The translations under genes were made by a program, and so were the position numbers. Shown here piece by piece: positions 7,169 to 14,651 of a DNA stretch of 22,705 bases. Below the pieces are notes generated by a model, which was not told where the DNA came from, did no database searches, and saw only the letters and a program-made list of their open reading frames with translations. The stretch covers positions 1-22,705 of the forward strand of contig WRIP01000004.1 in NCBI GenBank assembly GCA_009782665.1, given 5' to 3'. This stretch comes from Oscillospiraceae bacterium. Its GTDB lineage: Bacteria; Bacillota; Clostridia; Oscillospirales; Ruminococcaceae. Each line of letters opens with the position of its first letter. Positions within the stretch are counted from its first letter, which is position 1.

Positions 7169-9718
7169 TCATACACTATAGGTATTGATATCATCAATTT
7201 TGGTTGTCATAAGCTTATGTAGTTCAGTATTCGAAGGATAGGTATTGATGAATGGTACAACTGCACCGGAACAATATATGATACCCTGACCGGGCTGCGA
7301 GTTGGTCACATAACTAATCTGCTCAGGGGACAGACTGAGCAGATCTGCCAGCTGCTCTCGGTCGGACTTAGCCTGAGATAACATACAGATAAACTCCGAG
7401 TTTGAGAGCATGGTTCTAGCATCGTCTGATTGCAATAGTTCTTCGACATTCTGGGTAATCCCGGTGATGACCGCGCCCCACTTCCGGGCTCGTTTAAAGA
7501 GAGATTTGAGGAAGGTGGAACTATACTCGTTCATAAATAAGAGGTATACCTCATCGATATATATCCAGGTACGCTTGCCTAGTCCACGGTTGAGCGTAAT
7601 TCGATTCCATATCTGATCCAGTACAATCAGCATACCGAGTGCCTGAAGTTGTCCTCCAAGTCCGGATATATCGAAGTCTAGAAACTGACTGTCGGTGTTG
7701 ATGGTAGTGCGATGGGAGAATAGCGAGAGACTGCCTTCGATGTATAGCTCGAGCGACAAAGCCAGGTGTTTGGCTTCAACCTCAGGTTGAGCCTTGAGGA
7801 TCTTGAAGAAGTCTCGAAAGGTAGGCATCGACCGACTGGAAGGATGACTGAGAAAATATGGACGATAGGTCAGACCGATGACCCTATCAAGAATGGATAT
7901 TTCTTTTGAATCTATCCTTCCAGAGTTGCGAGAGATAATCAACTCGCACATAGAGAGGATAAACTCCGATTTCATGGCGATGGGATTCTGTTTGCCCGCT
8001 TCGTCATCGGAGTACCCGTCAGTTATGTCGAAGGGATTGATGTAGTCGATACTGTCAGCAGATATCTTTACCACCTCACCGTCAAACGCTTTGATTAGTG
8101 AGGTATACTCCGCTTCCGGATCGATGATTATGACATCGTCTCCCGGTCGTATCAGCTGATCGTTCAGGTTTTTGGTGATCCCCTTCTTTAGCATCACATG
8201 CACTATCTCACCTTTGGCCATCATACTCTTACCGCTACCGGGTACCCCTAGCATCCAACCGTTGGCATTAGGCAGTATCTTTCGGTCTACCATGATGAGA
8301 TTTCCTGAAAGTGGGTTAACACCATAGCATAATCCATTGTCGTGGATAATCTCCTGGGTGGTAAAAGGAACGAAGATGGCAGTACCGGTAGTGGTCATGG
8401 TACGAGCTCGATCGACAAAACATCTACCAAATGGCAGACAGGAGTTGAATCCGGCTTCCTGTTCTAGACTCAAGAATCCGCCTCTGCAACCGTTCTTTCG
8501 AATAACACCCATGATTTTTGCAATGCTGTCGGTTAGGCTTTCGAGGTTTTGAGCGGTGGTATTTATAAGCAGTGTGGTCTTGTACATTCGTTGGTTTCGG
8601 CTTCTGAGATCCTCTAACAATTGTTCTGCTTCGGTGATACTGTATTTGAGCTCAGGTGGCATATACTCGAGATCATATAGACCTTTAATCGCTCGCTTAG
8701 TCTCATCAGCCCTCTGTTGGTTCATGAGAGCCAGCTTGCGTTGAACCAACTCGATGGCATCGGTTTGTTCCACACTCGTGAAGTGTATAGCGATGGTCAG
8801 ATTGCAGTCGATATCTGAAATCTGACGAATGAGTTGATCTCCGAGTTCCGATGGAAAATCCCGGATATATATGGTTGAGGCTACGACCTCATCCATCTCG
8901 AAATAGTTCTTCTCGGTAAAGTCAAAATAGTCAGGGGTCACATAGTCTTTACTGGATAGGCTCCCGAACACCAGATTGTCATAGCTGAAGGTAAAAGGTT
9001 CTCCGGGATTCATGATAGAGTATATGAGTTCAAGTCGCTCGTGTCCCGACAGTGATCTTATGGATATATTGTTACCCGAGAGTTGTTTGAAGTTACTGAT
9101 GATGTCGTTCTCCAGCCGCAGCAGTTTTTGCTGTGCTTCCATATATCCTTCCGCTTCAACCGTGAAGGTCAGATACTTCCGACAGATGAGAGAGTTCTGC
9201 CCTTCGAGTGCCCGACTTGAGAGTATGTTGTTTATCTCCTTGCGATAGCGGTCGGATTTATCTCCAATCAATGGAAAGAGTATCCTTAGACGAAACTCAT
9301 CCTTGTCAATCGACCTATTTGTCACCGTTATTTGTACATGTACCGAAGGATCGAAGTAGTTGATGAATTCGCAGTACTGTTTGAAGATGGATATCTGATC
9401 CGCACTTCTGGCAGTCTGATAGTTGATATCATCGAAGGTGATGGTCTTACTGAACACACCATCTTCAATCTCGCAGATACCATCCTCTATCATCCGAAGA
9501 TAGAACAGGGAGGACTGCGCCTTCCTACGGTTGCCTTTTTGCATCCGTTTCTTCTTCTTAATTTTCTCTCTGAAGACTTTGTTATCCTCAGAGATATGTC
9601 GCCCCAGACTATTTAATGCGCTTATATGCTGCCGCGTTTTCTCTTTGTCTTGCGGTGACATCATATTCTTTGATACGGGTTTCGATTCTTGTATTTTGGT
9701 TTTTTGATCTACCGGCAT
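7169..9718 (-). CDS. VirB4/TrbE-like T4SS ATPase
   Basis: This 849-residue protein is the main energising ATPase of the T4SS, expected at the cytoplasmic face of the channel. The N-terminal half (about 70-450) is the VirB4 membrane-associated domain. The C-terminal half has Walker A GVPGSGKS (491-498), Walker B TWIYIDEVY with D722 and E723, and the ITGITQNVEELL motif typical of VirB4. Length fits the family. The ATG at 9718 has an excellent SD (AAAAGGAG, about 7 bases upstream), although this makes the gene overlap the PrgI-like gene by 110 bases. Later in-frame ATGs (residues 19, 20, 59) would shorten or remove the overlap but were not chosen. It is the last gene of unit A. Confidence 0.95.
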   Translation of the reverse strand: MPVDQKTKIQESKPVSKNMMSPQDKEKTRQHISALNSLGRHISEDNKVFREKIKKKKRMQKGNRRKAQSSLFYLRMIEDGICEIEDGVFSKTITFDDINYQTARSADQISIFKQYCEFINYFDPSVHVQITVTNRSIDKDEFRLRILFPLIGDKSDRYRKEINNILSSRALEGQNSLICRKYLTFTVEAEGYMEAQQKLLRLENDIISNFKQLSGNNISIRSLSGHERLELIYSIMNPGEPFTFSYDNLVFGSLSSKDYVTPDYFDFTEKNYFEMDEVVASTIYIRDFPSELGDQLIRQISDIDCNLTIAIHFTSVEQTDAIELVQRKLALMNQQRADETKRAIKGLYDLEYMPPELKYSITEAEQLLEDLRSRNQRMYKTTLLINTTAQNLESLTDSIAKIMGVIRKNGCRGGFLSLEQEAGFNSCLPFGRCFVDRARTMTTTGTAIFVPFTTQEIIHDNGLCYGVNPLSGNLIMVDRKILPNANGWMLGVPGSGKSMMAKGEIVHVMLKKGITKNLNDQLIRPGDDVIIIDPEAEYTSLIKAFDGEVVKISADSIDYINPFDITDGYSDDEAGKQNPIAMKSEFILSMCELIISRNSGRIDSKEISILDRVIGLTYRPYFLSHPSSRSMPTFRDFFKILKAQPEVEAKHLALSLELYIEGSLSLFSHRTTINTDSQFLDFDISGLGGQLQALGMLIVLDQIWNRITLNRGLGKRTWIYIDEVYLLFMNEYSSTFLKSLFKRARKWGAVITGITQNVEELLQSDDARTMLSNSEFICMLSQAKSDREQLADLLSLSPEQISYVTNSQPGQGIIYCSGAVVPFINTYPSNTELHKLMTTKIDDINTYSV

Positions 9719-10070
9719 TTATTTGCTCCTTTTTGTTTGAGACTAATTTCCTTGTATCCGGATGATGCAGTACCACTGAGGTATATACACGTGCCTTTGG
9801 ATATATAGCAAAACGATAGAGTTTAATGAGATATGCTTCAAACGGCTGTCCGTCTATTTTCACGAAACCGAGTGCAAACAGAGGTGCTACCAGAGCAATC
9901 ACTAAATATCCTGCCAGTTCATGCCCTACGATCTTAGACAGTAGAAAGTATGTACCGATTCCCGCTACAACACCCAGTGAAGAGAAAACGAGCTGACGTG
10001 CCGATAGGCCGAAAAACAGTTTGGGTTGATACTCGTTGATGTCTTTACGAATCTGAGCCTGTATAGCCAT
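9609..10070 (-). CDS. PrgI-like T4SS membrane protein
   Basis: This 153-residue protein fits the PrgI family, found just upstream of VirB4-type ATPases in Gram-positive conjugation systems and regarded as VirB3-like. It has a conserved-looking N-terminus (IRKDINEYQPKLFFGLSARQ), two close hydrophobic helices (about 28-46 and 51-70), and a basic, polar cytoplasmic tail. The tail is longer than in most relatives and is encoded in the 110 bases that overlap virB4 in another frame. A good SD (TAGGAG) sits 6 bases before the ATG. The gene lies 20 bases after the VirB6-like gene. Confidence 0.88.
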   Translation of the reverse strand: MAIQAQIRKDINEYQPKLFFGLSARQLVFSSLGVVAGIGTYFLLSKIVGHELAGYLVIALVAPLFALGFVKIDGQPFEAYLIKLYRFAIYPKARVYTSVVLHHPDTRKLVSNKKEQINAGRSKNQNTRIETRIKEYDVTARQRENAAAYKRIK

Positions 10071-10090
10071 ATGCGTCTCCTATAGATTTT

Positions 10091-10960
10091 TTACATAGCA
10101 CCGCAGATACTTCTAGCCCATTTCCCGCTTCTAAACAGACAGAAGGTGAGCAGAATCACTCCGGTTATCCCCTTCCAGAAATGATCTTTAAGGGTACTAC
10201 CGACCACAAACACGCTGGCAAACTGAGCATAGAGGAATAGGATTATGGCCAGTATCACCCCCTGCATGCAGATAGCAGTGAAACTTTTCAGGAAATTCTT
10301 ACCTATGTGACTGAGTTCACCACCCGGTAGTGTAGCTAGCGGAATAGGGGCGATGAACAGATATATATATATCTCAAAGATTCTAGCTACAGCGACAATC
10401 ATGATAATCACCAGTGAAAGGGTACTGATTAGAGTATATGCGTTGACCTCGATAAACAGCATTATCTTTCCTAAGAAATCCAGACTGTTGGCGTGATCAA
10501 CGAAATGCTTAACAGCGTTGTCGGGAATGGTATATTCGATAGTATATGAGAAGGTTTGATTCTGGATATATAGTATCAGACGATATATCGCATCGAGTAG
10601 ATCATGGGTACGATCGATGATGAACTTAAACAATACAATCTTGATGACTATTTTAAGTGGCATATGAATAGCACCTTCTCCTCCCATCCCCTCTGATTTT
10701 GAGTAGAGAGTATATATCTCCAGCACCATAAGGTACGCGAGTACCGCATACCCAATCGGCAGCACTACCGTTCGCGAAAGCTTCACGATACCTCCAAATA
10801 CTTCACCAGAAAAGTTCAGGTAGTTGAGATTGAGGTTGATTCCGTTGAGTACTACCATGTTGCGTATGGCAGCGGTATACTGCAGAGCAAGCACCTCCAC
10901 ATTGATGGGATTGACCAACAGAGAATATACCGCATCTAGAATATCGGTTATGAATGGCAT
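10091..10960 (-). CDS. VirB6/TrbL-like polytopic channel protein
   Basis: This 289-residue, very hydrophobic protein has about six predicted membrane helices (near 65-85, 100-120, 165-195, 197-215, 230-255 and 262-280) with a short polar tail. Its length, topology and position between a small pilin-like gene and the prgI-like gene match the VirB6/TrbL proteins of Gram-positive T4SS, which form part of the inner-membrane channel. The ATG at 10960 is preceded by AAAGGT with about 7 bases of spacing. No catalytic motif is expected in this family, so the call rests on topology and context. Confidence 0.82.
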   Translation of the reverse strand: MPFITDILDAVYSLLVNPINVEVLALQYTAAIRNMVVLNGINLNLNYLNFSGEVFGGIVKLSRTVVLPIGYAVLAYLMVLEIYTLYSKSEGMGGEGAIHMPLKIVIKIVLFKFIIDRTHDLLDAIYRLILYIQNQTFSYTIEYTIPDNAVKHFVDHANSLDFLGKIMLFIEVNAYTLISTLSLVIIMIVAVARIFEIYIYLFIAPIPLATLPGGELSHIGKNFLKSFTAICMQGVILAIILFLYAQFASVFVVGSTLKDHFWKGITGVILLTFCLFRSGKWARSICGAM

Positions 10961-10988
10961 ATCGTTTACCTTTAGCCCTTCTTTGTCA

Positions 10989-11237
10989 TCATCCCATCGC
11001 TGAAATGGTGGAGAGTGAAGGTTGAAGTATCATCGAGTACATAATATTGATTGCCAGCAATGCGATAATTGTACCGACTAGCTTCATAATACTTTCTTTT
11101 TGCTGTGGACCGTTGTGATCCGATATCGCGGTGAAGAGCTGTACTGCCGCGATGATCGCGAAGATAGCCATACCGATGTTGAGTGCCGCAATAATCAGGT
11201 TGGCCAGGGTTGTCAGTGTGTTACCTGCGTTTGACAT
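10989..11237 (-). CDS. Maff2/VirB2-like small two-helix membrane protein
   Basis: This 82-residue protein has two hydrophobic helices (about 11-36 and 50-72) joined by a short polar loop (DHNGPQQKES). That is the pattern of Maff2 mobile-element proteins and VirB2/TrbC-like pilins. The conserved gene order (coupling ATPase, small two-helix protein, VirB6-like, PrgI-like, VirB4-like) supports the assignment. No cleaved leader is obvious. TGGAG lies about 7 bases upstream of the ATG. It may form a pilus-like or channel-lining oligomer; that role is inferred. Confidence 0.8.
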   Translation of the reverse strand: MSNAGNTLTTLANLIIAALNIGMAIFAIIAAVQLFTAISDHNGPQQKESIMKLVGTIIALLAINIMYSMILQPSLSTISAMG

Positions 11238-11273
11238 AGTTTATCTCCATTTCATATTTCCTTGCTGCCGTCA

Positions 11274-13034
11274 TCAATCGACCGGCAGGTATTTCAGATG
11301 GCTGTTAATATCATTCTTCCGATATACATAGTGTTTGTCAGGGTCATAGTCGCTGAGCATTGAGTATCTTGGATGGCGTGTAATATCGTATTTCTTGCTT
11401 AAAAAAGGGGGTAGGTTGGAGATCACCAGCAGACAGTCGGAGCGTGACATCTTCCCTATTTCATCAGGGGTCATTAGTTCCCTGCCTATCTTCTGAAATC
11501 CTTTATTAGATCCTCCTGCAGAACCGAAACTATAGCCTCTAGATTCTACATTGATGGTAGTCTTACCGATAGTCTCGGAGAAAAACTTGAGGGTGCTCTC
11601 CTCCATCCCGCCGAGAAATAGTAATGAGTCGGCATTTCCGGTAATTATCTCGGTTTTGGTATCATAGATACTTTTTAGCTGTGCCAACGTCTGCAGCGAG
11701 ATATTGAAACTGAGATTTCGACTTCTAACGGTGGCCATATATATCTCAAAGTTGGGTATAGTCCCGATATTGGCAAACTCATCCAGTAGAAACCTCACAT
11801 GATAGTCGAGACTGCCACCACAGTCGGTGTCGGCATGACGACAGAGGGTATCGAATAGCTGTTGATACATTATGGCAACTAAGAAGTTTAAGGTCTTGTT
11901 GGTATCGGGAATGACGATGAACAGAGCGGTTTTTTCATCACCGATACGCTCCAGGTTGAGGGTATCCTGGCTTGTGAGTGCTTTGATGGTCGGCATGGTA
12001 AAGGGAGCTAACCTCACCCCTACCGAAATAATGATACTTTTGATGGTAACCCCGGCACCGGTTTTGAAGATGGTGTACTGCTCGGTGAGGAAGGGATTGG
12101 AGTTTTCATCATTCTTGAGACTATCGAAAAGGTCGTCCAGTGGTGATACGAAATCCTCATCATTCTCCTTTATATGTGCCAGTGCCAATAGATTCAACAC
12201 ACTCCCGAAATGTCGGTCCTTTTTCTCAAAGTGGTAATGTACGAATCCTATCAACGCACAGAGTAATGCGCGTTCTGACTTAACCCAGAAATCCTGAGCT
12301 ATCTGTCCTTCACCTCCGTCGGTGTTGGACAGTAAATTGTCTATGAGGGAAAGGATGTCAATCTCGTTTCGGATATATGCAAAAGGATTGTAGTAGTCAC
12401 TGCGATCATACTCAATGAGATTGACACTCTTGATGATATATCCTTCCTCCTGTAGCATACTGCCACATTCGTGAATGATGGAACCTTTAGGGTCGGTGAC
12501 GATGAAGCTGGTGTGAGAGTTGGGTCCGCATTGCATGAGATTCGGTTTTATGAAGAATCGAGTTTTACCGGACCCGGATGAACCGACGACGATCACGTTC
12601 TTGTTTCGATTATGCTCTTGGTTTGCCATTCTCCCTTTCATGGTGAGAAACTCAGAGTCTGTGAGTATGAGGTTATTGTCGAATAGCTCATCAATGAAGG
12701 GAGATATATCCTTTGGGGTTCCCCATCTCGCAGAACCGTATTCCTTCCCCTCCATAGGGCTTTTAATCCTGCCCACATTCCCTGCATAGAATATCCCTAA
12801 CGCTATGGCGCCTAATACCAGTCCTAATCCGAGTGAGTTGTACCGCAGGTCGATGTATATGGGCTTAGTCCGTAACAGTTCACCAAACTGATTGAGTGTA
12901 TCGGGAAACTTGGTGAAGGGATTTGTATCGACCGGTAGCATATTATATGAATGACTCAGTCGATTACCTATGAAAAAGCCGAAGAAAAATATGACTGAAG
13001 GGGCTATAGCTTTGGGATTGAATTTCATCTTCAT
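11274..13034 (-). CDS. VirD4/TraG-type coupling ATPase
   Basis: This protein of about 586 residues is the coupling ATPase that passes substrate, usually a relaxase-DNA complex, to the T4SS channel. Two N-terminal membrane helices (about 8-26 and 67-86) precede the AAA-type motor. Walker A is VVGSSGSGKTRFF and Walker B is FLLDEFANIG, with the classic TraG signatures EYGSARWGT and TDPKGS. I chose the ATG at 13034 because it overlaps the stop of the upstream gene as ATGA. A TTG at 13046 would add four residues but has poor spacing from AAGG. The all-alpha domain between the Walker motifs is intact. Family assignment is firm; whether DNA or protein is the substrate is unknown, since no relaxase is in view. 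Confidence 0.94.
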   Translation of the reverse strand: MKMKFNPKAIAPSVIFFFGFFIGNRLSHSYNMLPVDTNPFTKFPDTLNQFGELLRTKPIYIDLRYNSLGLGLVLGAIALGIFYAGNVGRIKSPMEGKEYGSARWGTPKDISPFIDELFDNNLILTDSEFLTMKGRMANQEHNRNKNVIVVGSSGSGKTRFFIKPNLMQCGPNSHTSFIVTDPKGSIIHECGSMLQEEGYIIKSVNLIEYDRSDYYNPFAYIRNEIDILSLIDNLLSNTDGGEGQIAQDFWVKSERALLCALIGFVHYHFEKKDRHFGSVLNLLALAHIKENDEDFVSPLDDLFDSLKNDENSNPFLTEQYTIFKTGAGVTIKSIIISVGVRLAPFTMPTIKALTSQDTLNLERIGDEKTALFIVIPDTNKTLNFLVAIMYQQLFDTLCRHADTDCGGSLDYHVRFLLDEFANIGTIPNFEIYMATVRSRNLSFNISLQTLAQLKSIYDTKTEIITGNADSLLFLGGMEESTLKFFSETIGKTTINVESRGYSFGSAGGSNKGFQKIGRELMTPDEIGKMSRSDCLLVISNLPPFLSKKYDITRHPRYSMLSDYDPDKHYVYRKNDINSHLKYLPVD

Positions 13035-13456
13035 CGATTTAACCAAGGACCTTCGACATCAAACCGAGGTAGTCGTCTAGACTTGAGTTTGGCATTCTTC
13101 TCCGCTGCTGTCTTTGTGAATTTCTTGATGACAAAATCAACCGACACTCGCCTTACATTGAATTCACTCTCGGCCTTATCTTCACGACTTCCGAATAGCT
13201 CAAGTTTGGTTTTCGTTTTTGGCAGCTTATCGGGAGTTACTCCAGCCAAAAGACTATTACTTTCCCGTAGGTCTTGTCCGGTAACAGCGACGGCTGTGTG
13301 ACGTATGTTGTTAAGGGTTTGACCAAGTGGAACACCGTCCTGGCGGGAATATCCTTTAAGACGAAAACGCAGACTACTAGTGAGACTTTGCATAAGTGTT
13401 TTAGACATATTTTTTGATGTTGAGACAACCTGTCCTTGAATTTCCTCTGTCAGCAT
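13031..13456 (-). CDS. Small basic protein, first gene of T4SS unit A, function unknown
   Basis: I do not recognise this protein. With the ATG at 13456 it has 141 residues, is soluble, polar and Lys/Arg-rich towards its C-terminus, and ends in a TGA that overlaps the coupling-protein ATG. The start has an excellent SD (GAGAGG, 7 bases upstream). The frame remains open upstream to a TTG at 13642, which would add 62 hydrophobic residues forming two possible membrane helices. That TTG has no SD, and the added stretch contains a perfect TATAAT, a C(UUCG)G hairpin and repeated ACTGTA motifs, so I read it as leader DNA. If the long form is real, the product is a 203-residue membrane protein. Confidence 0.65.
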   Translation of the reverse strand: MLTEEIQGQVVSTSKNMSKTLMQSLTSSLRFRLKGYSRQDGVPLGQTLNNIRHTAVAVTGQDLRESNSLLAGVTPDKLPKTKTKLELFGSREDKAESEFNVRRVSVDFVIKKFTKTAAEKNAKLKSRRLPRFDVEGPWLNR

Positions 13457-13612
13457 TTGAATACCTCTCATGAACGATAATGCGAAAATGTATATAAACT
13501 GTAACCCAGAAAAAAATAAAATGCAATAGCCCCGAAGGGCTAAAACTGTAAAAAATGCTAAAAATACTGTAGATAGTGCATAAAAAATGTATGAAATATG
13601 TTGTATATTATA
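13457..13612 (-). promoter_or_regulatory. Promoter and hairpin-containing leader of T4SS unit A
   Basis: On the minus strand a perfect TATAAT lies at 13607-13612, with no good -35 at the normal distance, suggesting an activated promoter. The predicted leader is about 145 bases. It contains a 6-bp stem closed by a C(UUCG)G tetraloop at 13527-13542. A TTTATTTTTTT run begins about 6 bases after the stem (13510-13520 on the plus strand). The fold could be an attenuator or an RNA-stability element. The U-run is too far from the stem for a strong terminator. Confidence 0.5.
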
Positions 13613-13721
13613 TGCAAATTGTTGCAAATCGCTTAGCAGCAAATGATTAATTGGTTACACATAAACACATAAAATGCGGAAAAAACATATTGATTACTGT
13701 AACCAAACGATTGACTGTAAC
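13498..13721. repeat. Five ACTGTA motifs upstream of T4SS unit A
   Basis: ACTGTAAC occurs exactly at 13498-13505, 13696-13703 and 13714-13721, and ACTGTAAA / ACTGTAGA at 13545-13552 and 13566-13573, all in the same orientation. The two rightmost copies start 18 bases apart, close to two helical turns. TTGGTTAC (13651-13658) and GTAACCAA (13699-13706) form an inverted pair overlapping one copy. The layout suggests binding sites for a regulator of unit A. Confidence 0.5.
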
Positions 13722-13762
13722 AAAAAACCTCTGCTTGACAATCACTGATTATCAGCAGAGGT
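13722..13762 (-). terminator. Intrinsic terminator after ispE
   Basis: A 9-bp stem (ACCTCTGCT at 13727-13735 with AGCAGAGGT at 13754-13762) is followed on the minus strand by TTTTTT. It lies just after the ispE stop and insulates the WYL-ispE operon from the T4SS genes, which therefore need their own promoter. Confidence 0.9.
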
Positions 13763-13778
13763 GGTAAACACTTCTTTG

Positions 13779-14651
13779 TTATTGGATAAACTCTGTACCA
13801 CTGTCGGTGGGTTTGCAAAGCCAGCACATATAGTTTAACTTCATCTCTTCGTAACAGTAAACTGCCGCAGTTTCATCACAAAACATTCCGAAAAAGGCGG
13901 TTCCGCTTCCAGTTAAGGAGATCCCATCGGCTCGGTGGGATTTCATAAACTCGACCGGATGTTGTGGCAACATGACCACTCCTGAGCTTTCAAAAACATT
14001 CTGCAGGTTATCGGCAACCGAACTGACATCACTCAATTCGACAGCCGATATGAGTTGCTCGGTATTTGGCTTTTTGTATGAGTGTTTTCGGTCGATTAGT
14101 TGGTATGCTACTGCAGTGGATATGCCGGCTGGTGGCATCACAACAATAAAGTGGCAGTCGGTAAGTGGATTAAGTGGAGAGACAATCTCTCCGATTCCGC
14201 TGACGTTAGCGGTACCACCTTTGAGACAGAAAGGAATATCAGCACCGAGTGACAGACCAATTTCTGCCAGCTCTTGGTCACTGATACTAAGATTATATAG
14301 TTGTCTGAGAGCAATTAAGGTTGCAGCGGCATCTGCTGAACCACCGCCGAGACCGGCTTCGGTCGGAATATGTTTTTCAATATATATGTGAAGTCCTGGA
14401 TCTTTTAGTCCACAGAAGTCGGCAAGAAGTAAAGCTGCTTGGTAGACCAGATTCTGTGAGCTCTGTTCTTTAGTTGGGATATCGGATGAGTTTGACTCTA
14501 TAACAATCTGCGCATTATCAGTCGTTGTTATGGTGAGTATGTCGCTAAGAGTGATTGACTGTAACACCATGTCTAGTAGATGATAACCATCGTCTCTCAC
14601 ACCGACAATATCAAGCGACAGATTTAGTTTTGCATTGGCTCTTATCTTCAT
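13779..14651 (-). CDS. ispE: 4-diphosphocytidyl-2-C-methyl-D-erythritol kinase
   Basis: This 290-residue GHMP-family kinase phosphorylates the 2-hydroxyl of CDP-methylerythritol, the fourth step of the MEP isoprenoid pathway, in the cytoplasm. Visible family motifs are the N-terminal AxAKLNLSLDI with catalytic Lys8, the glycine-rich ATP-binding motif EAGLGGGSADAAA (98-110), LGADIPFCLKGG with catalytic Asp138, and the C-terminal SLTGSGTAFFG. Length is normal. The ATG overlaps the end of the WYL-regulator gene by 4 bases (ATGA) and has a GAGGA SD, so the two are cotranscribed and translationally coupled. A strong terminator follows. Its presence shows that this is chromosomal, housekeeping DNA up to the T4SS boundary. 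Confidence 0.97.
   Translation of the reverse strand: MKIRANAKLNLSLDIVGVRDDGYHLLDMVLQSITLSDILTITTTDNAQIVIESNSSDIPTKEQSSQNLVYQAALLLADFCGLKDPGLHIYIEKHIPTEAGLGGGSADAAATLIALRQLYNLSISDQELAEIGLSLGADIPFCLKGGTANVSGIGEIVSPLNPLTDCHFIVVMPPAGISTAVAYQLIDRKHSYKKPNTEQLISAVELSDVSSVADNLQNVFESSGVVMLPQHPVEFMKSHRADGISLTGSGTAFFGMFCDETAAVYCYEEMKLNYMCWLCKPTDSGTEFIQ

Noticed and set aside
13633..13827. Minus-strand frame of 64 codons after ispE
   Set aside because: It spans the ispE end, its terminator and the unit A promoter region; no SD and an implausible Cys-rich, mixed composition.
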